Shown here: positions 20,009 through 32,203 of the stretch, piece by piece
Position numbering within the stretch: the stretch's first letter is position 1
Layout: the number at the start of each line of letters is the position of its first letter
Assembly: GCA_963210315.1 (NCBI GenBank)
Contig: OY723321.1
Location: 310,001 to 374,000 of the forward strand
Direction: 5' to 3'
Length of the DNA stretch: 64,000 bases
Source: Rhynchopus euleeides
Taxonomy: Eukaryota; Euglenozoa; Diplonemea; Diplonemida; Diplonemidae
The notes under the pieces: model-generated
Told to the model about the DNA's origin: nothing
Seen by the model: the letters and a program-made list of their open reading frames with translations, nothing else
Databases searched by the model: none
Program-made: the position numbers and the translations under genes

Positions 20009-21052
20009 TCAGCTGCCGCCAGCCGCCGCTGCACTGTCGGGTGCCACGCGGTACAGCACCTTACACCTCCCTGCCATGGGGAGGGACACACACCGCATCT
20101 CAGGCGACTTCTGCTTGAGATATTCGACAAACTCATCGTAGTCCCTCACCGGAGCGGGCACCCCCTCAGGCGTGTCATACCGCCTGCCGGGGAACGTCTC
20201 CGCAAAGACACAGCAGGGCACCACCGCAAAGGACTTCCCATGCGACAGAGCATAATCTACGATCAGCTCTGTCGGCTCATCCGGATGCATCGCCACGATG
20301 TGGGTGCATTCGCTGAGCGCACACCGCACAGCCCGCACCGAACCCAGGGTCTCCTCTGGAGAAGGCACAGACCCAACCTCCACGCAGCCATGCGGGATGG
20401 ACACGCCTGAGTTGGGCTCCGCCTCCCCTGCGGCAAGATGCTTCTGGAAGAGGCGGAGTTGCTCTTCCACAGCCTCCTCTGCACTGCAGGCAGGGTCAAC
20501 CAGGCTGGGCTTCACGAAGCAGCGGTGCAGCACCGGGTTGCGGACCCCTTCTTCGAAAATACTCTCTGCGCTGCGTGTGGGGTGGCCACCGAGGACCGCG
20601 CTGCGGTGGAACATCCCCAAGCGCAGCTTGCGTTGGAATTTCGCCCCCCCCTGCCGCAGGCAGCTGCGCGGCTCGACTAGAGCCGTGTCTGCCTCGTGGA
20701 GGTTTGCGAGCTCCAGGGAGAGCTCCCCCTTCCCCCCCGCCACCTCCACGACCCGGCTCCCCGGCCCGATCCCCAGCGTCTCCACTAGGAACCGCCTGAA
20801 TGCCGTCTGCCTCAGGTCCTTCCCATGCGCCCCGTGGCTGCCTCCCTGCCGCACAGCGCGCGCCGCAGCCTTCACACCCAACAGGCCCGGGGGGTGCCCA
20901 AACTTACACTCCGTGCCATACCTGCAGGCACCCCTCTGCCAGTGAAGGCATGCAGTGGCTGCAGGCGTGGGTGACGGCGCGGCAGTCTCAGAGAGGGGAT
21001 CGGTGGAGGGATGGAGGGATGGGGCAGCGGCAGCGGTGGCAGGTGGTGCCAT
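20009..21052 (-). CDS. CCCH zinc-finger protein with methyltransferase-like fold
   Basis: The 347-residue protein begins with a Pro/Ala-rich tail, then one CCCH finger at residues 35-53 (C-x7-C-x5-C-x3-H), a type that usually binds RNA. A Rossmann methyltransferase-like domain follows. 'VVEVAGGKGELSLELA' (about 101-116) is a SAM-binding motif I, and a later 'FAVVPCCVF' stretch could be the motif IV strand. The combination suggests an RNA-modifying enzyme, but the substrate cannot be read from the sequence. The ATG at 21052 follows a G-run (C-run on the coding strand) with no clear AG nearby, so the start is less certain than the domain calls. Confidence 0.65.
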   Translation of the reverse strand: MAPPATAAAAPSLHPSTDPLSETAAPSPTPAATACLHWQRGACRYGTECKFGHPPGLLGVKAAARAVRQGGSHGAHGKDLRQTAFRRFLVETLGIGPGSRVVEVAGGKGELSLELANLHEADTALVEPRSCLRQGGAKFQRKLRLGMFHRSAVLGGHPTRSAESIFEEGVRNPVLHRCFVKPSLVDPACSAEEAVEEQLRLFQKHLAAGEAEPNSGVSIPHGCVEVGSVPSPEETLGSVRAVRCALSECTHIVAMHPDEPTELIVDYALSHGKSFAVVPCCVFAETFPGRRYDTPEGVPAPVRDYDEFVEYLKQKSPEMRCVSLPMAGRCKVLYRVAPDSAAAAGGS

Positions 21053-22408
21053 GGAGCGGCAGGTGGGGAGGGGGGGGGTGTGGGGGGGGCGGCTGGTGGG
21101 GGCGGGGGGAGGGGGGGTTCGGTGTGGTTGTCGTGGAGTAAGAGAGGGGCAATAGGAGGAGGGGAGAGAGAGAGAGAAAGAGATTTGGCTGGAGCTTCAG
21201 GGGGGAGGGGGAGGAGGGGGCAGCAGGTCAGCGGTGCGGTGTATGCAAGAAGCGGTTTGAGAGAGGGGGGGAGAAAGAGGGGCGAGGGAGGTGGGGGGTG
21301 GGGGGGGGGGGGGGGGGAGAGGTGACGCGGCCCTTTCGCAACGCAGAAGACCTCTCTGTGTATAACCACCTCTCCACACACACACACCCCAGTGGAGGAG
21401 GGTTTGCCTTGCAGAATGCAGAGGGGGGGGGGGAGACAGGACACGCGGCGAAAACTTCCCCCCCAACCCCCCCCCCCGACTCAACCGATATCCTTCAGAG
21501 TAATAAAAAAAAGCAATGATCGTCGACTTTGCTTGCCGCTTCTGCCATCCAATACAAACGGCCACCACACACCACCCCATTTTTGACGGGGAGGGGGCAG
21601 GTAAGGGAATGGGGTGGGAGGGGGGCTTCGGGGGGGAAGAAGAGTGAAAGACAGTCCAAATCACAGGCTTTTGAGTCTGCTTCGCGTTGCAACAAGGCAG
21701 AAGGAGGGGGGCGCAAGAGAGATGCTGGACAAAGAGAGAAGACGCTGGAAGCGCAGAGCGATGGGGGAAGGAGGGGCTTTGCACGCTGCTTTGGAGCACA
21801 CACACACACACATCACCACCACCACCACCCCTACACCCCCTTAGTAATAGGGAGTATAGCGGGGGAGGAGGAAGGAGGGGAGGGTGTGTCTGCGGCTTAG
21901 GGGGCTAGGTGTCGTTGCTGGAGGTGGAGGTGGAGGGGGTCGATACTGATATTTTTTCTGAAAAAAATATCTGTGAACACCTCCCCCCCCCCCCGCCCCC
22001 TTTCCAGCAAACGTAAACAAAGCATGGCGCAGGGCCCCTCACACCTTTCCCTTCTCGTCTCTCGCCTCCAGGCGGAGGAAGGACTCTTTTCTTATCGTCT
22101 GCGCCCTGTGTGTGCTGGCTGCTGCTCTCGCCCCACCACCCCGTCGCACCCCACACCACCCTCACCCATCACGTTCCTGATAACCCTGAGTAGTGGCACT
22201 GGACGGAAACAATACCAATGAAGGTGCAAAGAGGGCAAGAAGGCGGCAAAGGAAGGGGTGCAACCCCACACCACAAACAGTGGAGGTCATGCAACCGTAG
22301 CACCGGAATACAATATACCCCCGCTGTCGGGTGGGTGCACTGGCCATCCTTCGGAACTACATGAGAATCAACGCGCTTCCACCCAAGGCAAGCACCACCA
22401 CCACACCC
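21053..22408. other. Intergenic region with homopolymer and microsatellite runs
   Basis: No gene. It contains G-rich sequence near 21070-21320 including a G-run near 21297, CA and CAC runs near 21797-21830, and an AT-rich palindrome around 21950-21970 (ATATTTTTTC/GAAAAAAATAT). Confidence 0.5.
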
Positions 22409-24158
22409 TCACTGCACGATGCCAAACTGCTGAGCAAGGAATGCAGCGACAACGACAAGGATGCTGACAAACAGGACCACCCATTTGCTGGAGACCGCCG
22501 GGGTGCTGCTGGGCTGCTGCGCCTTCGACAGCGGGCGGTTTGCGTACTTCTTCCTCTGGGATGCAGGGGACGTGGCGGTCCCCTCGATGTCGGGCAGCAC
22601 GGTGCCCCCCTCGCGCTGCAGGGCGAGCTGCCCACAGGCACCCCCGATGTCCACACCGTGCTGCTGCCGGATGGTGGTCTTCAGCCCATACTGCTTCACC
22701 AGAACCTGCCACATCGCCTCCACCGTCTCCTCCGCCGGGACCTGGTACTCCTCCGCCACATCCGTCGGGTTGTACGGGATCAGGTTGATGACAACATCCC
22801 GCCCCTTGAGGAGCTCACCCACCTCTGCCGCAACCTCCTCGGAATCGTTGGTTCCCTTGAGGACGGTGAACTCGATCATCACCTTGTGGGTGGACTTGTC
22901 TGCGAAGTAGTCCAGGGACTCCACGATCTGATCCAAAGGGTACCTGTTCGCAGACGGGACAATGACTCGTCGCGCCTCCTGTTTGGGGGAGTGGAGGGAG
23001 AAGGCGAGGCGCACCCACGGGGCATCTCGTGCCAGCTTACGGATCCCCTCCACAACACCCACGGTGCTGACGGTGATGCTGCTGGCACTGAGGGAGAAAG
23101 TCTTCTGGTCGGTGAAGGTCCGCACCGCTGTCAGCACATTGTCGTAGTTGTTGAGCGGCTCACCCATCCCCATGAACACAACGTTGCGCACGTTCCTATC
23201 AGGGCAGGTGTCACGCGCGTGCACAAGCTGCTCGACGATCTCCCCTGCTGTGAGGCTTCCCTTCAGCCCCATCATGCCGGTGGCGCAGAAGGTGCAGCCC
23301 ATGGCACACCCCACCTGGCTGGAGAGGCACACTGTGGAGTAGCCGGGGGACATGGGGATGACCACGGTCTCCACCTCCATCCCGTCCTGCAGGCGCACAA
23401 CCATCTTCACCGTCCCGTCAACGCTCTCGCGGCGCTCGATGACCTGGCTGGTGGTGCGGACGAAGTCTGTGTCCAGCAGCTCCATCACGCTCTTCGGCAG
23501 ATCCTGCCCTTTGCACACGCTCTCCCATGGCTGGCCCTTTCCCTTCAGGGCATGCTTCTGGATCGTTCGCGCGTGGTCTGCGCTCTGTGGAGGCGGGGGG
23601 GGTGAGGGGGTGAGGTAGGGTGCGTGTTGTTGCACACCCAATCAGAAAAAAAACCACCCGAAGAAAACCTCGTCTCCTGCTGCGAGGCCAACGCGCACGA
23701 CAACGAGCATGCGCATGGCCTGATCTGGGACCCGAGTAGCCTCGCACGCGACCGACTCTTCCTTCGCCCTCGTGGACGCGGACCACACGTTCCCGTCTGC
23801 GCCGGATGAGGAACTCGACCTGGCCCCGTCTGTTCCTGCTTCGCCGGAGTGCCTGGCTGCCGTGCAGCCAAAACGTCCTCCTGCGGGACCGCGAGCTGCA
23901 GCTCCCGCTCAGAGTCGACGACCCCCTCCCCGACTTCCACCTGGCCAGGCGGGCTGCCCAGCAGGCCGAGGGGGAGAAGTCTGTCGCGCCTCACAGTGTG
24001 GCCCTGACTGGGTCTACTAGGGCGTTGTTTGTGCACCAAACCCGGACAAAAATAATCAGGCATACCTTCCCGACAGAGCCCATAGCCTCCAGCAGGACAG
24101 GGAGGTCGAAGATGCTCTTCGGCTCCAGCGCAGGGCGCTCAGCCCCGCTTCCCGACAT
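22409..24158 (-). CDS. RlmN-type radical-SAM RNA methyltransferase with C-terminal membrane anchor
   Basis: Two exons (24066-24158 and 22409-23584, phase 0, donor GTATGC) give 422 residues. RlmN enzymes methylate C2 of an adenosine in rRNA and tRNA. The radical-SAM cluster motif is C124-x3-C128-x2-C131 ('CAMGCTFC'), 'GMGEPLNNYDNV' follows, and the second catalytic Cys is about residue 348 in 'GACGQL'. The short first exon supplies the expected N-terminal helical part, which continues smoothly into exon 2 across the splice. Unusually, the protein ends with a basic linker and one hydrophobic helix (about 399-416, 'WVVLFVSILVVVAAFLAQQF'), as in tail-anchored proteins. That would place it on a membrane facing the cytosol, unlike usual soluble bacterial or organelle forms. 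Confidence 0.9.
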
Positions 24159-25288
24159 GATGCCTCCTGGTCTGTTTTGTGTGGTGGCAGGTAGCAGCAC
24201 GGATTACCGCACTGGTTGGCCTTGCCTGCACAGGGAATCATGGTGTGTGATGATGGTGGCACGAGACGTAATCATAATGGAGATAAAGAGAGAGAGAGCG
24301 GGGGGTGGGGACGGCTGGCCAACGGCATGACTGTAGCTGTGCATCAAGCGCGACGTGACTCGGTGGGAATAGAACACACCCCGCCCCGTCCCCACGCCCC
24401 CTCCCACCCCACCTCCCCAAGAGGGAGGGGCGGCTGGAGAGGGCAGGTTTGCGAAGCGAGAGAAAGAGGGGGTGGGGGAGCTGCGGAACGGCGGCGGGAG
24501 AGGTGAGCGGGGGCAGTCCGTACTGCAGCCCACACACACACGCAAGCGTTCCGCAAAAAAAATCAAGAGTTGTGTGTGTCAGGGTACTATACACGGTTGG
24601 CGCAAGGGCCTGTTTCGCGGTTCGTGGGGTGACCTTTTGGAAACACGGGAAGCCGATTGCAACCTGTGAAAATCGAGCATGTGCTTGTTCTGTTGGTCTC
24701 AGTCATAAGGTCAAACCACAGTTCCTGAAGCGCGAGAAAGTCCTGATATAGCACCCTGGTGTGTGTGTGTGTGTGTGTGTGTGTTTTGGTGAATCAAAAC
24801 TGGCACATGTTGCTTCTTTCATTCCCCCCAAGAAGAAGGGGGTGAAAAAAAACTTTACAAAAAAAACACACACACATCACAGCACACCACACCACAGCAA
24901 CACCGCAAACAAACAGACACTCGGAATAAGTAGTTGAATAAGCAGCTGGGATATCTCTCCCCCTCGACACACCCACCAGCCATCTTGACCACCCACACCA
25001 CCTTCCCACCCCTGCTCCCCTCCGCTGCCCAAAGGAAGGCAGGGACCACCACACCGCCCCTTCCCCCCAGCACCTCCGCTGGAGGCAGGGGTGCTGAGGG
25101 GGGGGGCGGGGAGGCTGTCAGCTTCGGGGAGTCAAGCTCCTGGGGCGGGGTGTGGGCGGGTCAGGAGGGGTGGAGGGAGGGGGGTTTTTTTGACACAACA
25201 CTCGGACGGAAAACGCGCTCGCTACGTTACGTGTGGGGGAGTTGCTTTGGATTTTGTTGACTTGAGGAAAAATGGTACAGAACGCTGT
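24159..25288. other. Intergenic region
   Basis: No gene. A (GT)n microsatellite of about 26 bases lies near 24759-24784 and a CA-rich run near 24868. On the minus strand these are the CA and GT tracts between the protease 3' end and the RlmN leader. Confidence 0.5.
24759..24784. repeat. (GT)n microsatellite
   Basis: About 13 uninterrupted GT units. Confidence 0.9.
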
Positions 25289-26383
25289 TTAAAGCGTGTG
25301 GGCACCCGTGGGGTAGGTGGAGTACGACAGGATGCCGCACTGCCCGCAGTACTTGATGGGGTCCGTGTCGCCCTTGCAGGCCAGACCGTCCTGGGGCTTG
25401 GTGTCCATCCCGCAGTCCTCAGAGCCCTCACCCTTGCGCAGGAGGCGGATGTACCCGCTCTCGCCCCAGCTCGGGCCCCACGAGTTGCGCACAATCCAGT
25501 ACAGCGTGGAGCCCTCCGCGCCGTAGCCCACCATCTGGATGCCGTGGTCCACCTCGTACCCGCACTTGGTGGAGGAGAACACACCGGACTCGTACAGCTG
25601 CCACGGGGAGGCGGCGGCGCTCACCGACACGGGGCCCACGTTGGCCAGGGCGTTGACCATGGCGGTGTAGTTGTTGGTCTGCAGCTCAACGAAGCCCGAC
25701 ACGGTGACAGCCGGCTTGATCTTGTTCTCCTTGCACGACCACGTGATGCCGGTGCTGCTCGTGTAGGGGTAGTCCTCCTCCAGCGACAGGCCCACCTGCT
25801 TGGTGTAGTTGAAGGCCAGGCCCTGCGTGGCGCCCTTGCAGCCGCCGGTCCCGCCGCACTCCTGGGGGTTGGCCATGCACGACACGATCTGCTGCTCGCT
25901 CAGCTTGAGGAGCTTGCCGGTGGCGATGGCGGTGTGCGACTCGATCGACTCGACGGCACTGAATGCCCAGCAGCTGCCGCACATTGCCTGGTTCTTCACA
26001 GCCGTCACCACGTTCTTCTCACGCCAGTCCACGCTGGCCGGCAGGTCAGACACAGACTTGTGCGACACGGGTGCCGCCTTCAGGGACGCGGGGGCGTCAC
26101 CACGCAGACCACGAGACACCTTCTTGAACTCCTGCTGGGTCCAGTCAGCGTACTCGTTCAGACCCATCTTCCAGCTGTGCTCCTCGCTGTTGTGCTGGCG
26201 GATCTTCGCAAGGTTGGCGTCGAAGATGGCCTGGCGGCGCATGTACTCGTCAGCGACGTAGGACTTCTTGTACTCCGTGATGTAGTGCTTGAAGGAGTAC
26301 TCCTGCGTCTGCAGGTCGCGCCACGTCGTGGTGACGAAGGCGGTGCACAGGGGCACCATGGCGCACAGCAGGAACGACCGCAT
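25289..26383 (-). CDS. Secreted papain-family (C1A) cysteine protease, cathepsin-like
   Basis: This is a complete preproenzyme of 364 residues. It has a signal peptide (about 1-15), an I29-type inhibitory propeptide (about 25-100, with an ERFNIN-like helix and 'LNEYADWT'), and the mature protease. The catalytic set is visible: Q132, C138 in 'CGSCWAFS', H280 in 'VDHGIQMVGYG' and N300 in 'RNSWGPSWGE'. The tail beyond the normal end is short and Cys-containing ('CGQCGILSYSTYP'). It probably acts in lysosome or food-vacuole digestion, or outside the cell. The first ATG at 26383 starts the signal peptide directly; a CAACAG acceptor lies 17 bases upstream. There are no introns. Confidence 0.93.
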   Translation of the reverse strand: MRSFLLCAMVPLCTAFVTTTWRDLQTQEYSFKHYITEYKKSYVADEYMRRQAIFDANLAKIRQHNSEEHSWKMGLNEYADWTQQEFKKVSRGLRGDAPASLKAAPVSHKSVSDLPASVDWREKNVVTAVKNQAMCGSCWAFSAVESIESHTAIATGKLLKLSEQQIVSCMANPQECGGTGGCKGATQGLAFNYTKQVGLSLEEDYPYTSSTGITWSCKENKIKPAVTVSGFVELQTNNYTAMVNALANVGPVSVSAAASPWQLYESGVFSSTKCGYEVDHGIQMVGYGAEGSTLYWIVRNSWGPSWGESGYIRLLRKGEGSEDCGMDTKPQDGLACKGDTDPIKYCGQCGILSYSTYPTGAHTL

Positions 26384-28015
26384 CTTTGCAGGTATTTGCC
26401 TGTTGCAGGAGGTTGGTGGTTACACAGGCGCGCTGCATGAAATGCGCCAATTTGCCAACACACGCAAGAACCAACACTACCCAAAGAAGCACCTCGACGG
26501 GATGGGGATGGGGGACCAGCAGCTTCACATTCACAAATCGTTGCATTGTCGTGCGATCAAGGGTGGGCTCTTCTTTTGAATTTTCTTGCTTTGAAAACTT
26601 TGCATTGCCGTTGGTGTTGCCTATGGTTTTTTTAAAATAAAATACTCATCATCCGCCGCTTCGCCGCTACTTCGCCCTTTATATATAGATGCATACACCA
26701 ATCCAAATCCCCCCCCCCTCCACCCCACATCGCGTTTTTGTCGGATTTTCCGGACACCCTTTGGGTCCTCAAATTGCACCCTCTCCAGCCTCCCCACGCT
26801 AATCCACGAGTTCTCTCTTTCGTATTTTTGTGTGTTTTTTTTTGCAGCAGCACCAAGCAGGCCAACCAAAAACTCATCAGTGACAGTCAAAGGAAGCGTG
26901 CCCCGTGTCAAAAGGGGGGGGGGAAACACTTCTACCGTGCGGCTCGTCTGGATTACTCCCTTAACCGGTTAGCTCTGCCGTGGGAGGGCAGGGGGGGTGT
27001 GGGGGGGGGAAGGGGGGGCACGTGGGGGGTGGGGGGGTCTGGAGGGGTTGGTCGGAGATGGGGGTGAACTCCTCAGCAGGGGGATGGGTGTCGCAGTTCT
27101 CCGGAATTTTCGGACGAGATATGTATTTTGAACATTTTTCTTTTTTGGCGCCTGTTTTTTTCATGGTATTTTCCTCACCCAGAGAGAGTCAGAGGAGACC
27201 AACAGGCGAACGGGGGTGGAGGGGGGGGGAAAGAAAACGGTATGGACACCGTCAAACGAACCCCACATCCCCCTCCCCGTGTTTTCCTTCGCCACAAAAC
27301 CCCTTTGTTGAGTTTGAGACACGCCCGCCCTGCCCTGCCCGACCCTCCCCCAGATCGGCAGACCAACCCACCCCAGCCTCATCCCTTTCTCTATCCCCTC
27401 TGATGACAAAATGACGCATTGTACCCCCGCAAAGTAGCGCTGTTTTGGCGATAAAAAAACCACACAAAAAAATGTCAGACAGCGGGCTGCGGAGTTCGGG
27501 CGACATACTGCCAAGCCGAGACAGGTTGGCACACAAAAACTGTTATCAGACGGGTGATTCTCCTGCACCACACAGAGCGGCAGATTTTGCCCATCTCTCC
27601 GTGGGGGGATGCAGCACCCGAGACACGCCAGACAGGCAGAGTGCGGTGGTGGGGGGAGGGGGGATTTGGAGGGCCGATAAAAAGGGGTAAGTACCCCCCG
27701 CCGTCACGGTTTTTTGCAAAGCGCGAGAGATCGATAGATAGAGAGAGAGAGAGAGAAGCTCGGCTGACGCAGGGCAACGGTTCCTCGAAGAGAGAGGTTC
27801 CCTCGCACGGGGGTTGGGGGAAGAATTGGCGGGGCTGTGCCGCGTGTAGGTGTTGTCCCAAGCGGTGTGTTCCCGCCCCGCATCCCCACCCCCTGGCCCA
27901 ACCTGCCAGCGCGTCGTTCAGGAAATGCCCGGGCAAGGGTGGGTGCGGGAGCAGGCACAGACAGAGAGACTGTAGATGTGTCAGCTCTGTGTGATAATGG
28001 TTTAGAACCGCCACC
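26384..28015. other. Intergenic region
   Basis: I see no gene in these 1.6 kb. It contains T-runs and A-runs near 26620-26860, G-runs near 26995-27035 and a GA microsatellite near 27731-27760. Confidence 0.5.
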
Positions 28016-30899
28016 TTACTGAGCTGCTCCGCCAGTTTCCTCCTGCAGGGCGGGGGGAGGAGGTTGGTGGGTCGGCATGTGTGGCATGGAGAAGAAGAAG
28101 ACGCTAGATACAGAGGTGGTACATTAGAGAGCAGTGGACACACAGACTGCCGTGGGCACATCGAGAGGGCCCACCTGACAGGGAAGTGGTAATCAGTGTG
28201 TGAGTGTGGCATACCTTTTCGCGTTCCTTCAGCGTCTTAAACAGATTCGTCGCTTCCGCCACTGTCGCGTGCTCCACGGCAAACTGCGTCAGCTGGCTGA
28301 CAAGCTCCCGTGACTGCAACACCTTGCTCTGCAGGGGGGGGCGTGGGTGCAATACAGCGCAGAGTTGCAGCAACGGGGAGGGGGCGGGGAGGCATCGGCC
28401 ATGTGATCATTTCATTATTGTTGGATCCACGACAAATCATCCGACAACGCGCGAGCCGACAGAACACTCCCCATCGGGGGGGTGGGGGGTGGATGGTCCA
28501 CTCTCTCACCATGCATACCTTTGTGGACGTCGGGTCGGTATCCCGCGCCAGCAGCAGACAGAATGCACAGACAATCCCGACACGCCTGGGATCAGAGCTG
28601 TTCTTCACGCTCGCCTTGATAAAGCTGATGGCGTTCAGGATAAAGTCCTGTGCGTACTTCACAGGGAACTCCTTCAGCTTCACCAGCTCGCCCATGGCGT
28701 TGCACACACCGAGGCAGGTGTTCATGTTGACGAGGGACACCAGGAACTCCTCCGCCGCACGCGGGTTGTTCGACACGAGCGTCGCGACGAAATGCGCAGC
28801 CACAGGGGCGTTCCTCTCCACCAGGGAGGGGAGGCGCGTGGGCGTCACACCCACACGCAGCAGAGCATCGGGGTTCTGTGGGCGCAGAGGGGTTGCAAAG
28901 GAGCGGCCCCTGGGGGGGCAGGGCCGCAGCACAACACAAGCCAGGCTCAGCAACGCGGCTTGGGGACGGGGCTGGGGGATGCAGTTTATTTGTTGGCAAC
29001 GCCATGCCGTGATCATGGATGCCCAGCATCATCGGACACTCATCGGAGACTCGAAGCTTTCGGGGCAGCAAAGGGGGCGCGGTGCACGGTTATCCCTCCT
29101 CCAGCTGGGGGGTGGCTTTCTGCCCTGGAGCAGACTATACCTGCGACAGCTTCTGCTTCAGGCTCTGCTGCTCCTCGTTGGCCAGCGTCTGCCTCAGCGC
29201 CTTCTGTACAGAGTCACGCAGTTCGAGAGACTCGTCATGCGTCGTGCTCATGGTGGTGTCCCAGATCAGGTCTGTAGAGTACCCCTCCGTGTAGAGCCAG
29301 CTCAGCTGTGGTGGAGGTGAGGTGCGCCGCCAATGTTGTGACATATCCTGGGGCACGATCCTCACACGGCATGGGCATACCTCCTGTTCACCCACACCGA
29401 GAGGGGGCGGTGACGGCCGATCGCAAATAGGCTCAAACCGGATGTCCAAGGCCTGCAGTTGGGGGGGGGGGGGTGGGAAGTGGTGGCACACCTGCAGCAT
29501 TCTTAGGGCGGTCTTCCCCGAGATAAGAAGGCCGGGAGGGGGGGCAAAGTAAACATGGCATTGGCATACCTTCCCAGGGCTATATGCCCAGTCCTTCTGC
29601 GGCCCGCTGTCGACAGTCGACTGGGAGACGAGAATAGGCGTCACTCCTCGTGTGGAGAATCCCGTTGCAAGGTCGCCCTCCTGCTCGAACGCTGTTTGTG
29701 CGCTCTTGAGGTTTGTGAGGACGGACTCGTCTCTTTGCAAATGGTTGTGCCGTGCGAGAGTGGTCTTCAGGTCCTCCTGTGTTGGTGGCGGGGTTGGGAG
29801 GGAGGGAGGGGGGCCGTAACAAACACGGTCTGCTTGGGGCGAGTGGCTTCCTGTGCTGTCTCACTGCCCGGAGTGGGTGGATGCCACGCAGGAGGGGGAG
29901 CCGACCCTCCGTACGGAGTTCCCCCCTGGTACGACACACCCTGCAGGCTGTGGGACGAGAACTGGGGCTCGCAGCAGCCCCTCTCCCTACACCCCTACGC
30001 CTGCAAGGAGTGCCACTCGTGCCTCACCAAGGCCACTCCGGTGATGCCACCTGCTGCCCTTGCCAACGGGCTGTGGCTCTGTCTCACAGTGCCTATCGTC
30101 GAATCAGCAGTGTTAAGTCATGCGTGTTTCTTCCTCGTTCAACAGGTGTTGTCGGATTTCAAGGATTATAGAATTGTATCATCATGACGGACGACGAATG
30201 GCACAATCCACAACCAGGTGTGGGTGAGCTGGGCAAGGGGGCCCCTTCGAACTTCCAACCCCATCCCCTATCCCTCAGGGGGGCACAGGGTTTGCCCACC
30301 CGTCTCATATCCGCTGCCCTGGCAGAATCGCATACCTCGAGAATCTGGTTCGGGGTGCGGTCCAGCACCTCGGGCTTCTCGGCAAGGCATTGGAGGACAA
30401 ACACTTTGAGGCACAGGTACTCCCGGAAGCCTTCTTCGTCACCCTGTGGTGTGTGGGGTGTGGCGAAGTGGCTCTGGGTGTTCCATCCACCATGCACGTT
30501 TCACACCCGGCCTCCCTGACCCCCACCCCGTCATATCATGCGTGGGCAACAAGAGGCGGCACATACCTCGCGCTCCTTTTCTCTGATATCGTGCTCGATG
30601 TGCTGCAGCAGGTAGAAGAGTGAGCTCTTCGTGTTCGGGGGCTGCCTCCCGCCACGCGGCACAATGGACAGGCTGTGCAGGATGAAGGCGGTGATCAGCA
30701 ACTCCGACGTGCACGTCACGTCCTGCGACCGGTAGTAGTTGTCCTGCATCATGCAGGACAGGGCCAGGCACAGCCGCCCACCGCCGCCACTCTCAGGCCG
30801 CACGATGCCCTTCAGAGCCTCCAGGATGGCCTGCAGCGGTTTGGTGTCCATCTGCAGGATGGACACCAGCTGCGTGGTTTCCCTGAGTTCGAGTGCCAT
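28016..30899 (-). CDS. CNOT11: CCR4-NOT complex subunit 11
   Basis: This is a subunit of the cytoplasmic CCR4-NOT deadenylase, which pairs with CNOT10 in metazoa and trypanosomes. Eight exons join in phase 0: 30567-30899, 30336-30443, 29570-29776, 29381-29452, 29141-29305, 28519-28875, 28215-28328 and 28016-28042. All donors are GTATG or GTATA and all acceptors CAG. The product is 460 residues (human about 510). The diagnostic CNOT11 domain is spread over exons 5-7: 'LSWLYTEG' (as ELAWLNP), 'VGVTPTRLPSLVERNAPVA' (as GLTPAKLPDLVENNPLVA), 'FLVSLVNMNTCLGVCNAM', and 'VEHATVAEATNLFKTLKE' near the end. The last exon has only eight codons. Exon 1 is helical and consistent with the family's variable N-terminus. 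Confidence 0.88.
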
Positions 30900-32203
30900 C
30901 TTGACACACCCCACTCACCCGGCGGCCGGGTGCCGAAGCGCGGAAAGCGCTGGGTGTTCAGCCCCGCGGGCCGCACAACGCACTCCCCCCCTTACGGGGA
31001 CTGCGGTCAGTGCAGTGGCTCGCTCGCGTCACAGAGGTAGGGTGCGGTGGGTGCCGTGTGTTAGTCCAAAAACACCTTCAGCGCGCCCGATGCAATGGAC
31101 AAGAGAAGGCTTTGCTGTTGCTTTTTAGTGTGTGGAGAAGAACTCTGTGGAAGATAACTCGAAGGGGACACTACCAAAGGTGATGCCGAGTTTAGCGAGC
31201 GCGTGTTGCCCTGCGGAACATTGTTCCGTGCAGAGCGCCGGCTTCAGTATGCCGGCTCCTGTGGGCGGTGTGTGTTGCGTGTTGCGGAGCGGCGACGGGG
31301 GTGGGGGGTGGAACTCTAAAAAGGTGTACAACACACACACGCACAGATATATCCCAACCGAGTTTCACCCCCAACAAGGCGATACTCTGCAGGAGTTGCA
31401 AAAGGGAGGGGGGGGGGGAGGAGGAGGAGAGGTGTGCTGATTTCTTTTTGCTTCCCATGCCTGCTTCCCGAATATGCTCGGGGAAAATTCTGATGAAAAT
31501 GCTGGATTGCATACCCCACTGTCACCCCCACCCACCCACCCAATTCCGGCCGTTTCGGGTTTTGCCGCAACGGACTTCGTTTTTCGAAGGCAGTTTACAG
31601 AACCCTACAAACACCCCCCCACACCCACATCCCGCCCCCCCAACACAACAAAGAAAACGAACGCCGCATCGCGCCTATCTGTGATCGCACCCGAAAAAAA
31701 TAGGGGGGTTGGCAGGACGGCAGGACGGCAGGGCGGGGGGTGGCGGATGGTACGACCTTGCCCCACTCACCCACCCCCTCAACCCCCCGCCCCCTTCCCG
31801 CACCGTTTGCGGTTCACTGGTTTCCCCTCTGATTTTGTGATCACTTGAGATTCGGATACTTTGGGGGGGGGCTTGCGTGTGGCTTTGACCCACAACCTGC
31901 CACACCCCCCTATTTTTTGCCCGCATTTCAGAGTTTTATTCTGCATCGGTCGGAAACAGCTCAACAAGAAAAAAAACCAGATGAAAAATGGGTGATAAAG
32001 ACAACCCCCCGCAGCTCCGGGAGGCCTCAAGAGGATTGCCACCGGGGTTGCTGAGATGCTGCGTGTTGTGGTGCCGGAGGGCCCACCACCAGGGCAACAC
32101 CAGGCAGGCACAACACAGGGCTAGGGACGAAGGAGTGTCGGGTGATCAGACGGAGGTCACGCGTCAGGCAGATTTTGCTCTCTCTCTCTCTCTCACGGCC
32201 CGC
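30900..32203. other. Intergenic region
   Basis: No gene. It includes a GCCGGC inverted pair near 31228-31246, a G-run near 31409 and a CT microsatellite near 32178-32195 just downstream of the NOP14 stop. Confidence 0.5.

Noticed and set aside
23585-24065. Extra coding exon inside the RlmN intron
   Set aside because: Exon 1 joins exon 2 in phase with continuous RlmN similarity, so the open frames in between are intronic.
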